A stretch of DNA of 64,000 bases from an uncultured Collinsella sp. (GTDB lineage: Bacteria > Actinomycetota > Coriobacteriia > Coriobacteriales > Coriobacteriaceae). Below are positions 8,342 through 15,974 of this stretch, piece after piece; position 1 is the stretch's first letter, and every line of letters starts with the position of its first letter. The position numbers and the translations under genes are program-made. A model generated the notes under the pieces. That model was not told where the DNA came from. It worked only from the letters and a program-made list of their open reading frames with translations, and ran no database searches. The stretch covers positions 1-64,000 of the forward strand of contig UQWS01000002.1 in NCBI GenBank assembly GCA_900544875.1, given 5' to 3'.

Positions 8342-9070
8342 ATGATCTATTACGTCGAGGACGATGACAACATCAGGGATTTGACAGTCTACGCGCTGCG
8401 CAAGCAGGGAATCGAGGCCGAGGGCTTTTCGTGTGATGGCGAGTTTAAAGCTGCCGTGGCGCGACGGGTGCCCGATGCTGTGCTGCTCGATATCATGCTG
8501 CCCGACACCGATGGCTTGGCGATTATGCGTCGCCTGCGTGCCGATCGCCTGACGGCGACGGTGCCCATCATGATGCTTACCGCCAAGGACACCGAACTCG
8601 ACAAGGTGATGGCGCTCGATGGCGGTGCCGACGATTACCTGACTAAGCCGTTTTCGCTCATGGAGCTTGCGAGCCGCTGCCGCGCACTGCTGCGTCGCGG
8701 CGGCATGGTCAAGCAGGCGAGCGATGTGCTCAGCGTGGGCGACATCGTGCTTTCGCCTAGCCATCGCGAGGTGACCGTTGCCGGCGAGCCGCTTAAGCTC
8801 ACCCTGCGCGAGTTCGACCTGCTCGAGTACCTCATGCGCAAGCCCGGCGTGGTCTTTACCCGCGAGTCGTTGCTGCAGAGCGTGTGGGGCTGGGACTTCG
8901 ACGGCGGTTCGCGCACCGTTGACGTGCACGTGCAGACGCTTCGCCAAAAACTGGGCGAGCATGCCAGCGCCATCGAGACCGTGCGCGGCGTGGGTTATCG
9001 CCTGGCCGAGCCTTCTGCCGGTGATGGTGCCGAAGGCGACGACACCGCGGCCACCGCATCGGAGGAGTAA
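8342..9070 (+). CDS. OmpR-family response regulator, PhoB/PhoP-like
   Basis: 242-aa regulator. Receiver domain with 'EDDD' at 6-9, phospho-acceptor D50 in 'LLDIMLPD' and Lys in 'LTKPF'. The winged-helix domain includes 'SRTVDVHVQTLRQKLG' and 'TVRGVGYRLAE'. A non-conserved acidic/alanine tail of about 20 residues ends the protein. It lies 64 bp after pstB and 3 bp before the cognate kinase, so control of phosphate genes is likely by context. Confidence 0.92.
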   Translation: MIYYVEDDDNIRDLTVYALRKQGIEAEGFSCDGEFKAAVARRVPDAVLLDIMLPDTDGLAIMRRLRADRLTATVPIMMLTAKDTELDKVMALDGGADDYLTKPFSLMELASRCRALLRRGGMVKQASDVLSVGDIVLSPSHREVTVAGEPLKLTLREFDLLEYLMRKPGVVFTRESLLQSVWGWDFDGGSRTVDVHVQTLRQKLGEHASAIETVRGVGYRLAEPSAGDGAEGDDTAATASEE

Positions 9071-9073
9071 CCC

Positions 9074-10498
9074 GTGGTCTTCGCCCCCCAGGGAAAACAT
9101 ACGCTGTCGCACCGCGTTTTTGTGACGATCTTTGTCTGCGCCATGGCGGTTATCGTGGCGTTTACGGTGCTGGGTGCGTTCTTTGTGCAAAACACTTTGG
9201 CGGATGCCACGAGTGCCAATCTGGCGCAGGAAACCGAGCTCATTGCTGCCGCCCTCGACGAGCAGCAGGAGCCCATTCCGTTCTTGCGAAGCCTCGATCG
9301 CGAGGATCTTCGTATCACGCTGATCAATAAGGACGGATCTGTTGCCTACGACAACGAGGCGTCGCCTTCCACACTGCCCAACCATGGCGATCGCCCCGAG
9401 GTCATTGAGGCCTTTGAGAGTGGTTCGGGTTCCGCGGAGCGCGCAAGCTCTACGCTCGACGAGATTATGCTGTATCGCGCCGTCACCCTTGATAACGGCC
9501 AGGTCGTTCGCTTGGCGCAGGCCCAGCCTGGCGTTGCGGCGATTTTGCTGTCGATGCTGGCGCCGATGCTGCTTGTCGCAGCAGCGGGTGCAGTACTCTC
9601 GTTTTTTATGGCGCGCCGTGAGTCCCGTGCCATCATCGCGCCGTTGCAAGAGGTGGATTTGGATCACCCACGCCGTAGCTATGAGCACGCCTATGCCGAG
9701 ATGGTCCCCATGCTTGAGCGCATCGAGTCGCAGCGCCAGGAACTCAAGCGCCAAATGGCGGTGCTAGCGGACAACGACCGTATGCGCCGCGAGTTCACGG
9801 CGAATATCACCCATGAGCTCAAGACGCCGCTTACGGCGATTTCGGGCTATGCCGAGCTCATCGCAAATGGCATGGTCGAGGGCGAGGACGACCTGCGCAA
9901 CTTTGGCGGTCGCATCTATCGTGAGGCGGGCCGCTTGGCAGCGCTTGTCAACGACATCCTTACGCTGTCTAACTTGGACGAGGCCGAACGTGCAACTGAA
10001 GGCGAGGCAGTGCCCATTGGGTCCACGGAGCCTATTGAGCTCTCGCGTGCGATCTACGCGGTTGAGCAGCGTCTTGAACAGGTTGCCCGTCAGGCGAATG
10101 TGACGATAAGTCATGAGACCAAGCCTGTGGTCATCGAAGGCGTGTCGCGCTTGGTCGACGAGCTCATCTATAATCTGGCAAGCAACGCCATCCGCTACAA
10201 TCGGCCCGGCGGTACGGTTACGCTGCAGTGCGGCACCAACGACGAAGGCCATCCGTTCCTCGCTGTCGCCGACACGGGAATCGGTATCGCGCCTGAAGAA
10301 CAGGGCAAGGTATTTGAGCGGTTCTATCGCGTGGACAAGAGTAGGTCCAAGGCACGCGGCGGAACCGGCCTGGGGCTTGCCATTGTCAAGCATGCGGCCC
10401 TGTATCATCACGCCACGCTCGATCTGTCGAGCGAGTTGGGCGTGGGAACCACCATTACGGTGACGTTTCCCATACAGCAGGACGAGCCATTCGCATAG
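9074..10498 (+). CDS. Sensor histidine kinase, PhoR-like
   Basis: 474-aa kinase. The first membrane segment is at about residues 15-40, then an extracytoplasmic domain of ~110 aa, then a second membrane segment at about 155-185. HisKA has H247 in 'NITHELKTPLTAISGY'; HATPase_c has 'LIYNLASNAIRYN' and 'GGTGLGLAIVKHA'. It starts at GTG 9074 behind GGAGGAG, which overlaps the end of the regulator gene. The domain order matches the PhoR/PnpS group. An intrinsic terminator follows at 10524-10552. Confidence 0.92.
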   Translation: MVFAPQGKHTLSHRVFVTIFVCAMAVIVAFTVLGAFFVQNTLADATSANLAQETELIAAALDEQQEPIPFLRSLDREDLRITLINKDGSVAYDNEASPSTLPNHGDRPEVIEAFESGSGSAERASSTLDEIMLYRAVTLDNGQVVRLAQAQPGVAAILLSMLAPMLLVAAAGAVLSFFMARRESRAIIAPLQEVDLDHPRRSYEHAYAEMVPMLERIESQRQELKRQMAVLADNDRMRREFTANITHELKTPLTAISGYAELIANGMVEGEDDLRNFGGRIYREAGRLAALVNDILTLSNLDEAERATEGEAVPIGSTEPIELSRAIYAVEQRLEQVARQANVTISHETKPVVIEGVSRLVDELIYNLASNAIRYNRPGGTVTLQCGTNDEGHPFLAVADTGIGIAPEEQGKVFERFYRVDKSRSKARGGTGLGLAIVKHAALYHHATLDLSSELGVGTTITVTFPIQQDEPFA

Positions 10499-10523
10499 CG
10501 ATACAACATAGATATTGATGTAG

Positions 10524-10556
10524 ACGCCGCATTTGACTTTCGGGTGCGGCGTTGTT
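10524..10556 (+). terminator. Intrinsic terminator after the PhoR-like kinase
   Basis: Stem ACGCCGCA (10524-10531) / TGCGGCGT (10545-10552) with a 13-nt loop, then a broken T-rich tract. The rest of 10499-10693 holds AT-rich promoter-like sequence for the next operon and no gene. Confidence 0.65.
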
Positions 10557-10693
10557 GTGCAATTTTACGATTGCTTCCGACATTTTTACAGGAGAGCCTG
10601 TTTCTTATGTATAGAGTTTGGTCTCGGTAAAAAGATGCGATAACATACGGACAGTTTTGTCAATCCGAACTGGGGAAATGAAAGGCAAGCTGC

Positions 10694-11350
10694 ATGACCC
10701 TTCTCGAACTGTTCCAGCTGCTGAAGAAGCACCTCAAGCTGGTCATCACCCTTCCGGTGGTCTGCGCGATCGCCATGGGCATCGTGTCCTTCATTGCGAT
10801 GGACAACACCTATACCGCGACGACGAGCATGTACATTCTCGCCAAGACCGACGATAGCGGTCAGATGAGCTACAACGATCTCTCGGCGAGCCAGATGCTT
10901 TCCAACGATATCGCCACGCTGCTGGATAGCGATAGCGTTAAGAGCGGCGCCGCCAAAGAACTGGGCCTCACCGATCTGGATGACTACAAGGTGTCTGTTT
11001 CCTCCGAGACCACCACGCGTGTCATTACGCTTTCGGTTACCGGCACCGATGCCAAGGAGACGGCTGAGGTCGCAAAGGCCATTGCCAGCTCGGTGAGTAC
11101 GGTCGCTCAGAACGTCGGCGCTGCCCAGAGCATCAACGTTATCGACGAGGCTAAGACCCCCGAAGCCCCCAGCGGCCCCAAGCGCACGCTGTATATTGCC
11201 GTCGCGTTCCTCGCCGGTATCTTTATCGCAGTTGCCTATGTCGTTTTGGCAGACATGCTCAATACCCGCATCCGCGGTGCCGAAGAGGCAGAAGAGCTCC
11301 TGGGTATTCCCGTTGTTGGCCGAATTCCGGCTATGAAAGGTGGTAAATAG
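10694..11350 (+). CDS. Wzz/YveK-type polysaccharide chain-length and kinase adaptor
   Basis: 218-aa membrane protein of the Wzz/CapA family. N-terminal membrane helix at about residues 17-38, extracytoplasmic alpha/beta domain, and second helix at about 167-190 followed by a short cytoplasmic tail. In such systems the tail activates the BY-kinase encoded next, and the protein controls polymer length. The kinase gene starts 2 bp after this stop codon. No glycosyltransferase, flippase or polymerase gene is nearby. Confidence 0.87.
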   Translation: MTLLELFQLLKKHLKLVITLPVVCAIAMGIVSFIAMDNTYTATTSMYILAKTDDSGQMSYNDLSASQMLSNDIATLLDSDSVKSGAAKELGLTDLDDYKVSVSSETTTRVITLSVTGTDAKETAEVAKAIASSVSTVAQNVGAAQSINVIDEAKTPEAPSGPKRTLYIAVAFLAGIFIAVAYVVLADMLNTRIRGAEEAEELLGIPVVGRIPAMKGGK

Positions 11351-11352
11351 GC

Positions 11353-12090
11353 ATGGCTAAGGCAAAGAACACCGATAAGCTCGTTGTACAGAATGCCGCC
11401 AAGACCCTTCTGGCCAACATCCGCTTTGCGAGCGTGGACGACCCCATTCGCACCATCACCGTTACCTCCTCGATTCCCAACGAGGGCAAGTCTACGGTTT
11501 CCATTAACCTTGCTCAGGCAATCGCCACGAGCGGCAAGTCCGTGCTCCTGGTCGAGGCCGATATGCGCCGCAGGTCCCTTTCCGATATGCTCGGCGTTCG
11601 TTCGCGCGGCGGACTCTATGCGGTCCTTTCCGAGCAGATCTCCATTGACCAGGCAATTGTCGAGACGGGTCAGAAGAACTTCTACTTCCTCGATGCCGAG
11701 CCGCACATTCCCAATCCTGCCGACATCATCGTCTCCCATCGCTTTGCCAAGCTGGTCAAGGCGCTGTCTGCTAAGTTCCAGTACGTCATCTTCGATGCTC
11801 CTCCGGTCGGCACCTTCATCGATGCTGCCGAGATTGCCAGCCTGACCGACGGCGCGCTGTTCGTGGTGCGCGAGGACTTTACCAAGCGCGAAGAGGCGCT
11901 CAACGCTATCGCCCAGCTTAAGAAGTCCGAGAAGGTCAAGCTCATCGGTACCGTCATGAATTACTGTGAGACCGAGACCAGCGAGTACTACTATTCTTAC
12001 TACACCAAGGACGGTAAGAAGGTTAAGAAGGGCTCCGACGATCAGGGCACTTCCAAAAAGGGCATCTTCACCAACCGAGCAAACGTTTAG
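11353..12090 (+). CDS. CpsD/CapB-type bacterial tyrosine kinase
   Basis: 245-aa cytoplasmic BY-kinase. Walker A region 'SSIPNEGKST' is at residues 39-48, Walker A' 'LLVEADMRR' near 65-73, and Walker B 'VIFDAPP'. The C-terminal autophosphorylation cluster contains 'EYYYSYY'. The usual Walker A' Asp-x-Asp is Glu-x-Asp here. The operon order adaptor-kinase-phosphatase is standard for exopolysaccharide control. Confidence 0.9.
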   Translation: MAKAKNTDKLVVQNAAKTLLANIRFASVDDPIRTITVTSSIPNEGKSTVSINLAQAIATSGKSVLLVEADMRRRSLSDMLGVRSRGGLYAVLSEQISIDQAIVETGQKNFYFLDAEPHIPNPADIIVSHRFAKLVKALSAKFQYVIFDAPPVGTFIDAAEIASLTDGALFVVREDFTKREEALNAIAQLKKSEKVKLIGTVMNYCETETSEYYYSYYTKDGKKVKKGSDDQGTSKKGIFTNRANV

Positions 12091-12107
12091 TTGATTAAGG
12101 CTGACCT

Positions 12108-12758
12108 ATGCGTGACATTCATTGCCATATCTTGCCGGGTGTAGACGACGGCGCCGCCGATCTCGAAGAGAGCTTGGCGATGCTCGAGGCTGCCAAGCGG
12201 GCCGGTGTAACCAGAATCGTTTGCACTCCTCACTGCCGTGATCCCTATTTTGATTACGACAAGATGTGGGATGCCTTTGAGCTGCTGCGCGATAACGCTG
12301 ACGGTTTTCCGCTCCAGATGGGCTTCGAGGTCAACCATCGAAAGCTCGTTGAGCTTGGTATCGATGCTGCGGATCACTTGCATTTCGATGGGACCAACGA
12401 GTTTCTGCTCGAGCTTTCGACTCATGCCGATGCGTATGCGTTTAGAGAGTACGAGAACACGATTTACGATTTGCAGTGCCGTGGCTACCAGGTGATCATC
12501 GCTCATCCTGAGCGCTATCGTGCGGTTCAAAAGGATGTAAGCGTGGCGGAGCGCCTGGTCGATATGGGCTGCAAGCTGCAGGCTTCGGCGGACTTTATTG
12601 CCGGCGGTCGCTTTGGTCGCGAGAAAAAGCCGGCACAGCGCCTGTTTGATCAGAACCTGTACAGCTTCATCGCGAGTGATGCCCATAACGTGGGTCATTA
12701 CGACTGCCTGGCGAAGGCTCGCGCGAAGTTTAGCGTGCGCGGAGCTCATTTTCGCTAA
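12108..12758 (+). CDS. CpsB/YwqE-type PHP-domain tyrosine phosphatase
   Basis: 216-aa metal-dependent phosphotyrosine phosphatase. The N-terminal 'DIHCHILPGVDDGAAD' supplies the HxH metal ligands; further ligands appear in 'CTPHCRDP', 'IAHPERY' and 'IASDAHN'. It is expected to dephosphorylate the tyrosine cluster of the kinase encoded 17 bp upstream. Confidence 0.92.
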   Translation: MRDIHCHILPGVDDGAADLEESLAMLEAAKRAGVTRIVCTPHCRDPYFDYDKMWDAFELLRDNADGFPLQMGFEVNHRKLVELGIDAADHLHFDGTNEFLLELSTHADAYAFREYENTIYDLQCRGYQVIIAHPERYRAVQKDVSVAERLVDMGCKLQASADFIAGGRFGREKKPAQRLFDQNLYSFIASDAHNVGHYDCLAKARAKFSVRGAHFR

Positions 12759-12797
12759 AATCTGTCCCTAACGTTCGCATTGAATGAAAGGGCAGCC

Positions 12798-13298
12798 ATG
12801 GATATCCAACTTAAGACGGGATGCTTTGATGACGCGGCGTTGGTGCGCCGCGTCGTTTTTATGGACGAGCAGGGCTACGAGAATGAGTTTGACGCTATCG
12901 ACGAGGATCCGAACTGCATCCATGTGACGCTCTATGTAGACGGTGAGCTTGCCGGTTGCTCGCGCGTGTTTCCCGAAGAGCTTGAGCGCGCGGCTGACGC
13001 AGAGGCTCCGGTGTCGCCGGCGTGCGACTTGGACGAAGGCGTCGCGGCGGGGGAGACCTACATTATGGGGCGCGTGGCCGTGCTGCCGAGCATGCGCCGT
13101 CGCGGTTTGGCGAGCAAGATTGTCGAGGCCAGTGATACGTGCGCGCGTGATGCCGGCGCCAAGCTCATTAAGCTGCATGCGCAGGAATACGTGCTGCCGC
13201 TCTATGCCAAGGCGGGTTACACGCAGATTGCCCCGGTGGACTACGAAGACGAGGGCCAGCCCCATGTTTGGATGGCCAAGCGCGTAGATGGCAGATAG
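12798..13298 (+). CDS. GNAT-family N-acetyltransferase, ElaA-like
   Basis: 166-aa acetyltransferase. The N-terminus has 'VFMDEQGYENEFDAIDED' typical of the ElaA-like subgroup. The acetyl-CoA loop is in 'VAVLPSMRRRGLASKIVE', and the C-terminus has 'LHAQEYVLPLYAKAGY'. ATG 12798 is chosen over ATG 12780 because AAAGGG is correctly placed before it. The substrate is unknown. Confidence 0.85.
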   Translation: MDIQLKTGCFDDAALVRRVVFMDEQGYENEFDAIDEDPNCIHVTLYVDGELAGCSRVFPEELERAADAEAPVSPACDLDEGVAAGETYIMGRVAVLPSMRRRGLASKIVEASDTCARDAGAKLIKLHAQEYVLPLYAKAGYTQIAPVDYEDEGQPHVWMAKRVDGR

Positions 13299-13445
13299 GG
13301 ACGTTCCTTTCCTGCCGGCAGTCGGGGACACTCCTTGGCAATTGGCGCATCAGAGCGTTTGGACATACAGTTTTTCGATTCCGTATGTATATATGCGCGC
13401 TAATGGGTTATAAAATCTAAGTCTGAACATAGCAGGTCTGCAATG

Positions 13446-13470
13446 CGGCTCGGGCAACCGGGCCGTTTTT
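13446..13470 (+). terminator. Hairpin with T-run in the htpG upstream region
   Basis: CGGCtCGG-GCAA-CCGgGCCG followed by TTTTT, ending 30 bp before the htpG ATG. It may terminate upstream transcripts. If the htpG promoter lies upstream, near the AT-rich TATAAA-containing stretch around 13410, it would be a leader hairpin. No CIRCE element was found. Confidence 0.5.
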
Positions 13471-13500
13471 GCGGACGGGGGTAGCGCGAAAGGACTGCAC

Positions 13501-15525
13501 ATGCGTCAATTTAAGACCGAGAGCAAAAAACTGCTCGACCTCATGATCAACTCCATCTACACCAATAAGGAAATCTTCCTGCGCGAGCTTATCTCCAACG
13601 CGAGCGATGCCGTCGACAAGCTCAACTTTAAGAGCCTGCAGGACCCGAGCGTCAAGCTCGACCAGGGCGACCTGGCTATTCGTGTTTCCTTTGATAAAGA
13701 TGCCCGTACCATCACCATTTCGGATAACGGTATCGGCATGACCGCCGAGGAGCTCGAGCGCAATCTGGGCACCATCGCCCATTCCGGCTCCGAGGAGTTT
13801 AAGACTGAGAACGCCGAGCAGCAGGGTTCCGATGTCGACATCATCGGTCAGTTTGGCGTGGGTTTCTACTCCGCCTTTATGGTCGCCAGCCACGTGAAGG
13901 TCGTCAGCCGCGCTTATGGCGAGGATACCGCCCACGTTTGGGAGTCCGACGGTCTTGAGGGCTACACCATCGAGGATGGCGAGCGTGCTGAGCACGGTAC
14001 CGATGTCATCCTGACGCTGCGCGAGAACGAGAAGCTCGACGCCGACGGCGAGGCCGAGACCTACGATCGCTTCCTGACCGAGTGGGGCCTCAAGAGCCTG
14101 ATTCAGCAGTACAGCAACTATGTGCGCTACCCGATTCAGATGATGGTGAGCAAGAGCCGCCAGAAACCCAAGCCCGAGGACGCCGGCGACGACTACAAGC
14201 CCGAGTACGAGGACTACCAGGAGCTCGAGACCATCAACTCCATGACGCCGATTTGGAAAAAGCGCAGCTCCGACGTTGAGCAGAAGGATTACAACGAGTT
14301 CTACAAGTCCACGTTCCACGACTTTGACGATCCCGCGCGCACTATCAGCTTCCATGCCGAGGGTACGCTTGAGTACGATGCGCTGCTGTTTGTGCCGGGT
14401 CGCGCCCCGTTCGATCTGTACAGCAAGGACTACGAGAAGGGCCTGGCGCTCTACAGTTCCAACGTGCTGATTATGGAGAAGTGCGACGACCTGCTGCCCG
14501 ACTACTACAACTTTGTGCGCGGTGTCGTGGACTCTGCCGACGTGACGCTCAATATTTCGCGTGAGACGCTGCAACAGAACCGTCAGCTCAAGGCCATTGC
14601 CAAGCGTGTCGAGAAGAAGATCACTGCCGATCTTGAGGACATGCGCGATAACGACCGCGAGGCATACGAGAAGTTCTTTGAGAACTTTGGTCGCGGTCTG
14701 AAGTACGGCATCTACTCGAGCTACGGCATGAAGGCCGACGAGCTCGCCGACCTGTTGCTGTTCTGGTCTGCCAAGGAGCAGAAGATGATCACCCTTGCCG
14801 AGTATGCCAAGGGCATGCCCGAGGGCCAGAAGGCAATCTACTATGCCGCCGGCGATTCGCGCGAGCGTCTGGCCAAGATGCCCGTCGTGAAGGGCGTGCT
14901 CGACCGCGGCTACGATGTATTGCTGCTGACGCAGGACGTGGATGAGTTCACCTTCCAGGCCATGCGTGAGTACGTGGCTGCCGATATGCCCAAGGTCTAC
15001 GAGGATGACGCTGCTCGCGAGGCTGCCGAGAAGGCAGTTGCCGATGGTGCCGAGCCCGAGGTCGAGGATCGTCACCTGGAGCTTAAGAACGTCGCGACCG
15101 GCGATCTTGACATGGCGACCGATGACGAGAAGAAGGAGGCCGAGGACGCCACCAAGGAGAACGAGGATCTCTTTAACGCCATGAAGGAGGCGCTCGGCGA
15201 CAAGGTCGAGAAGGTCGCCGTCTCTGCGCGTCTGACTGACGCTCCCGCCTGCATCACCACCGAGGGTCCGCTTTCGCTCGAGATGGAGAAGGTGCTCCAG
15301 AAGGGGCCCGAGGGCGCGCCCGACGGCATGCCCAAGAGCCAGCGCGTGCTCGAGCTCAACGCCAAGCACCCGGTCTTTGACAAGCTTGTCGCTGCCCAGA
15401 AGGCAGGCGACGCCGATAAGATCAAGCAGTACTCCGGCTTGCTCTACGATCAGGCCCTGCTGGTCGAGGGCATCCTCCCCGAGGACCCCGTTGCCTTCGC
15501 AGCAGCTGTCTGCGAGCTTATGTAA
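13501..15525 (+). CDS. htpG: Hsp90-family molecular chaperone HtpG
   Basis: 674-aa ATP-dependent chaperone. N-terminal ATPase motifs: 'RELISNASDAVDKL', 'ISDNGIGMT' and 'IGQFGVGFYSAFMV'. The middle domain contains 'GVVDSADVTLNISRETLQQN' with the catalytic Arg region. A strongly acidic linker (about residues 500-560) precedes the C-terminal dimerisation domain, making the protein about 50 residues longer than E. coli HtpG. The ATG at 13501 follows GAAAGGACTGCAC. Confidence 0.97.
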   Translation: MRQFKTESKKLLDLMINSIYTNKEIFLRELISNASDAVDKLNFKSLQDPSVKLDQGDLAIRVSFDKDARTITISDNGIGMTAEELERNLGTIAHSGSEEFKTENAEQQGSDVDIIGQFGVGFYSAFMVASHVKVVSRAYGEDTAHVWESDGLEGYTIEDGERAEHGTDVILTLRENEKLDADGEAETYDRFLTEWGLKSLIQQYSNYVRYPIQMMVSKSRQKPKPEDAGDDYKPEYEDYQELETINSMTPIWKKRSSDVEQKDYNEFYKSTFHDFDDPARTISFHAEGTLEYDALLFVPGRAPFDLYSKDYEKGLALYSSNVLIMEKCDDLLPDYYNFVRGVVDSADVTLNISRETLQQNRQLKAIAKRVEKKITADLEDMRDNDREAYEKFFENFGRGLKYGIYSSYGMKADELADLLLFWSAKEQKMITLAEYAKGMPEGQKAIYYAAGDSRERLAKMPVVKGVLDRGYDVLLLTQDVDEFTFQAMREYVAADMPKVYEDDAAREAAEKAVADGAEPEVEDRHLELKNVATGDLDMATDDEKKEAEDATKENEDLFNAMKEALGDKVEKVAVSARLTDAPACITTEGPLSLEMEKVLQKGPEGAPDGMPKSQRVLELNAKHPVFDKLVAAQKAGDADKIKQYSGLLYDQALLVEGILPEDPVAFAAAVCELM

Positions 15526-15529
15526 TTGG

Positions 15530-15562
15530 GTAGTTACGCGGTTCTACGAACCGCGTAACTAC
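15530..15562. repeat. Perfect 15-bp inverted repeat after htpG
   Basis: The arms at 15530-15544 and 15548-15562 are perfectly complementary (GTAGTTACGC...) with a 3-nt loop. No T-run follows, so it is not a canonical terminator. It is adjacent to two further hairpins (15573-15670 and 15714-15769). Confidence 0.7.
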
Positions 15563-15572
15563 TCGACGCTGC

Positions 15573-15670
15573 AAACGCCCCTAAGCGGCAATCTGACGTT
15601 CAATCGTCGGCCGCGTACCAAAGTACGCTTCCCTCCTCTTTCACGTCACCTTGCTCGCTTAGGGGCGTTT
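15573..15670. repeat. Foldback element with 15-bp perfect arms
   Basis: AAACGCCCCTAAGCG (15573-15587) pairs perfectly with 15656-15670. The 68-nt interior can form a TGACGT/ACGTCA stem and a GTAC-CAAA-GTAC hairpin. No coding potential was seen. Confidence 0.65.
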
Positions 15671-15713
15671 TCGCTGACTTATGCTCAACCTGCGACGCTT
15701 TCGTGGCCCTAAG

Positions 15714-15769
15714 TAGTCATCGGGGACGTTCTTGTTTGAGTAGTCGTTTAAGAACGTCCCCAATGACTA
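15714..15769. repeat. REP-like palindrome with GGGGACGTTC arms
   Basis: TAGTCAT-c-GGGGACGTTCTT (15714-15733) pairs with AAGAACGTCCCC-a-ATGACTA (15750-15769), each arm interrupted by one base. A related unpaired GGGACGTTCC occurs after the GNAT gene near 13299. The rest of 15770-15890 is AT-rich promoter-like sequence. Confidence 0.65.
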
Positions 15770-15828
15770 TTTATTCGGACTGCTAATTTGTGCGGGCTGT
15801 GGTTTTGTGACCTGCTGATATTAAAGAT

Positions 15829-15844
15829 ACTGTACAACTGTACA
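15829..15844. promoter_or_regulatory. Tandem ACTGTACA repeat upstream of the yhgE pair
   Basis: Two abutting copies of ACTGTACA (15829-15836, 15837-15844), each containing the palindrome TGTACA. A TATATT -10-like sequence lies about 20 bp downstream. It is a plausible operator for the yhgE operon; the regulator is unknown. Confidence 0.4.
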
Positions 15845-15974
15845 CTAACTCATCTTCGTAGTATATTGCTACCCGCAAAACTCAGCACCATTGTGCCGCG
15901 AGGCACTAAAGCGCCTACGTACAATGGTTGTCGATAGTACGATTCGATTCAACGACAGGATGGATGGTCCAAGC

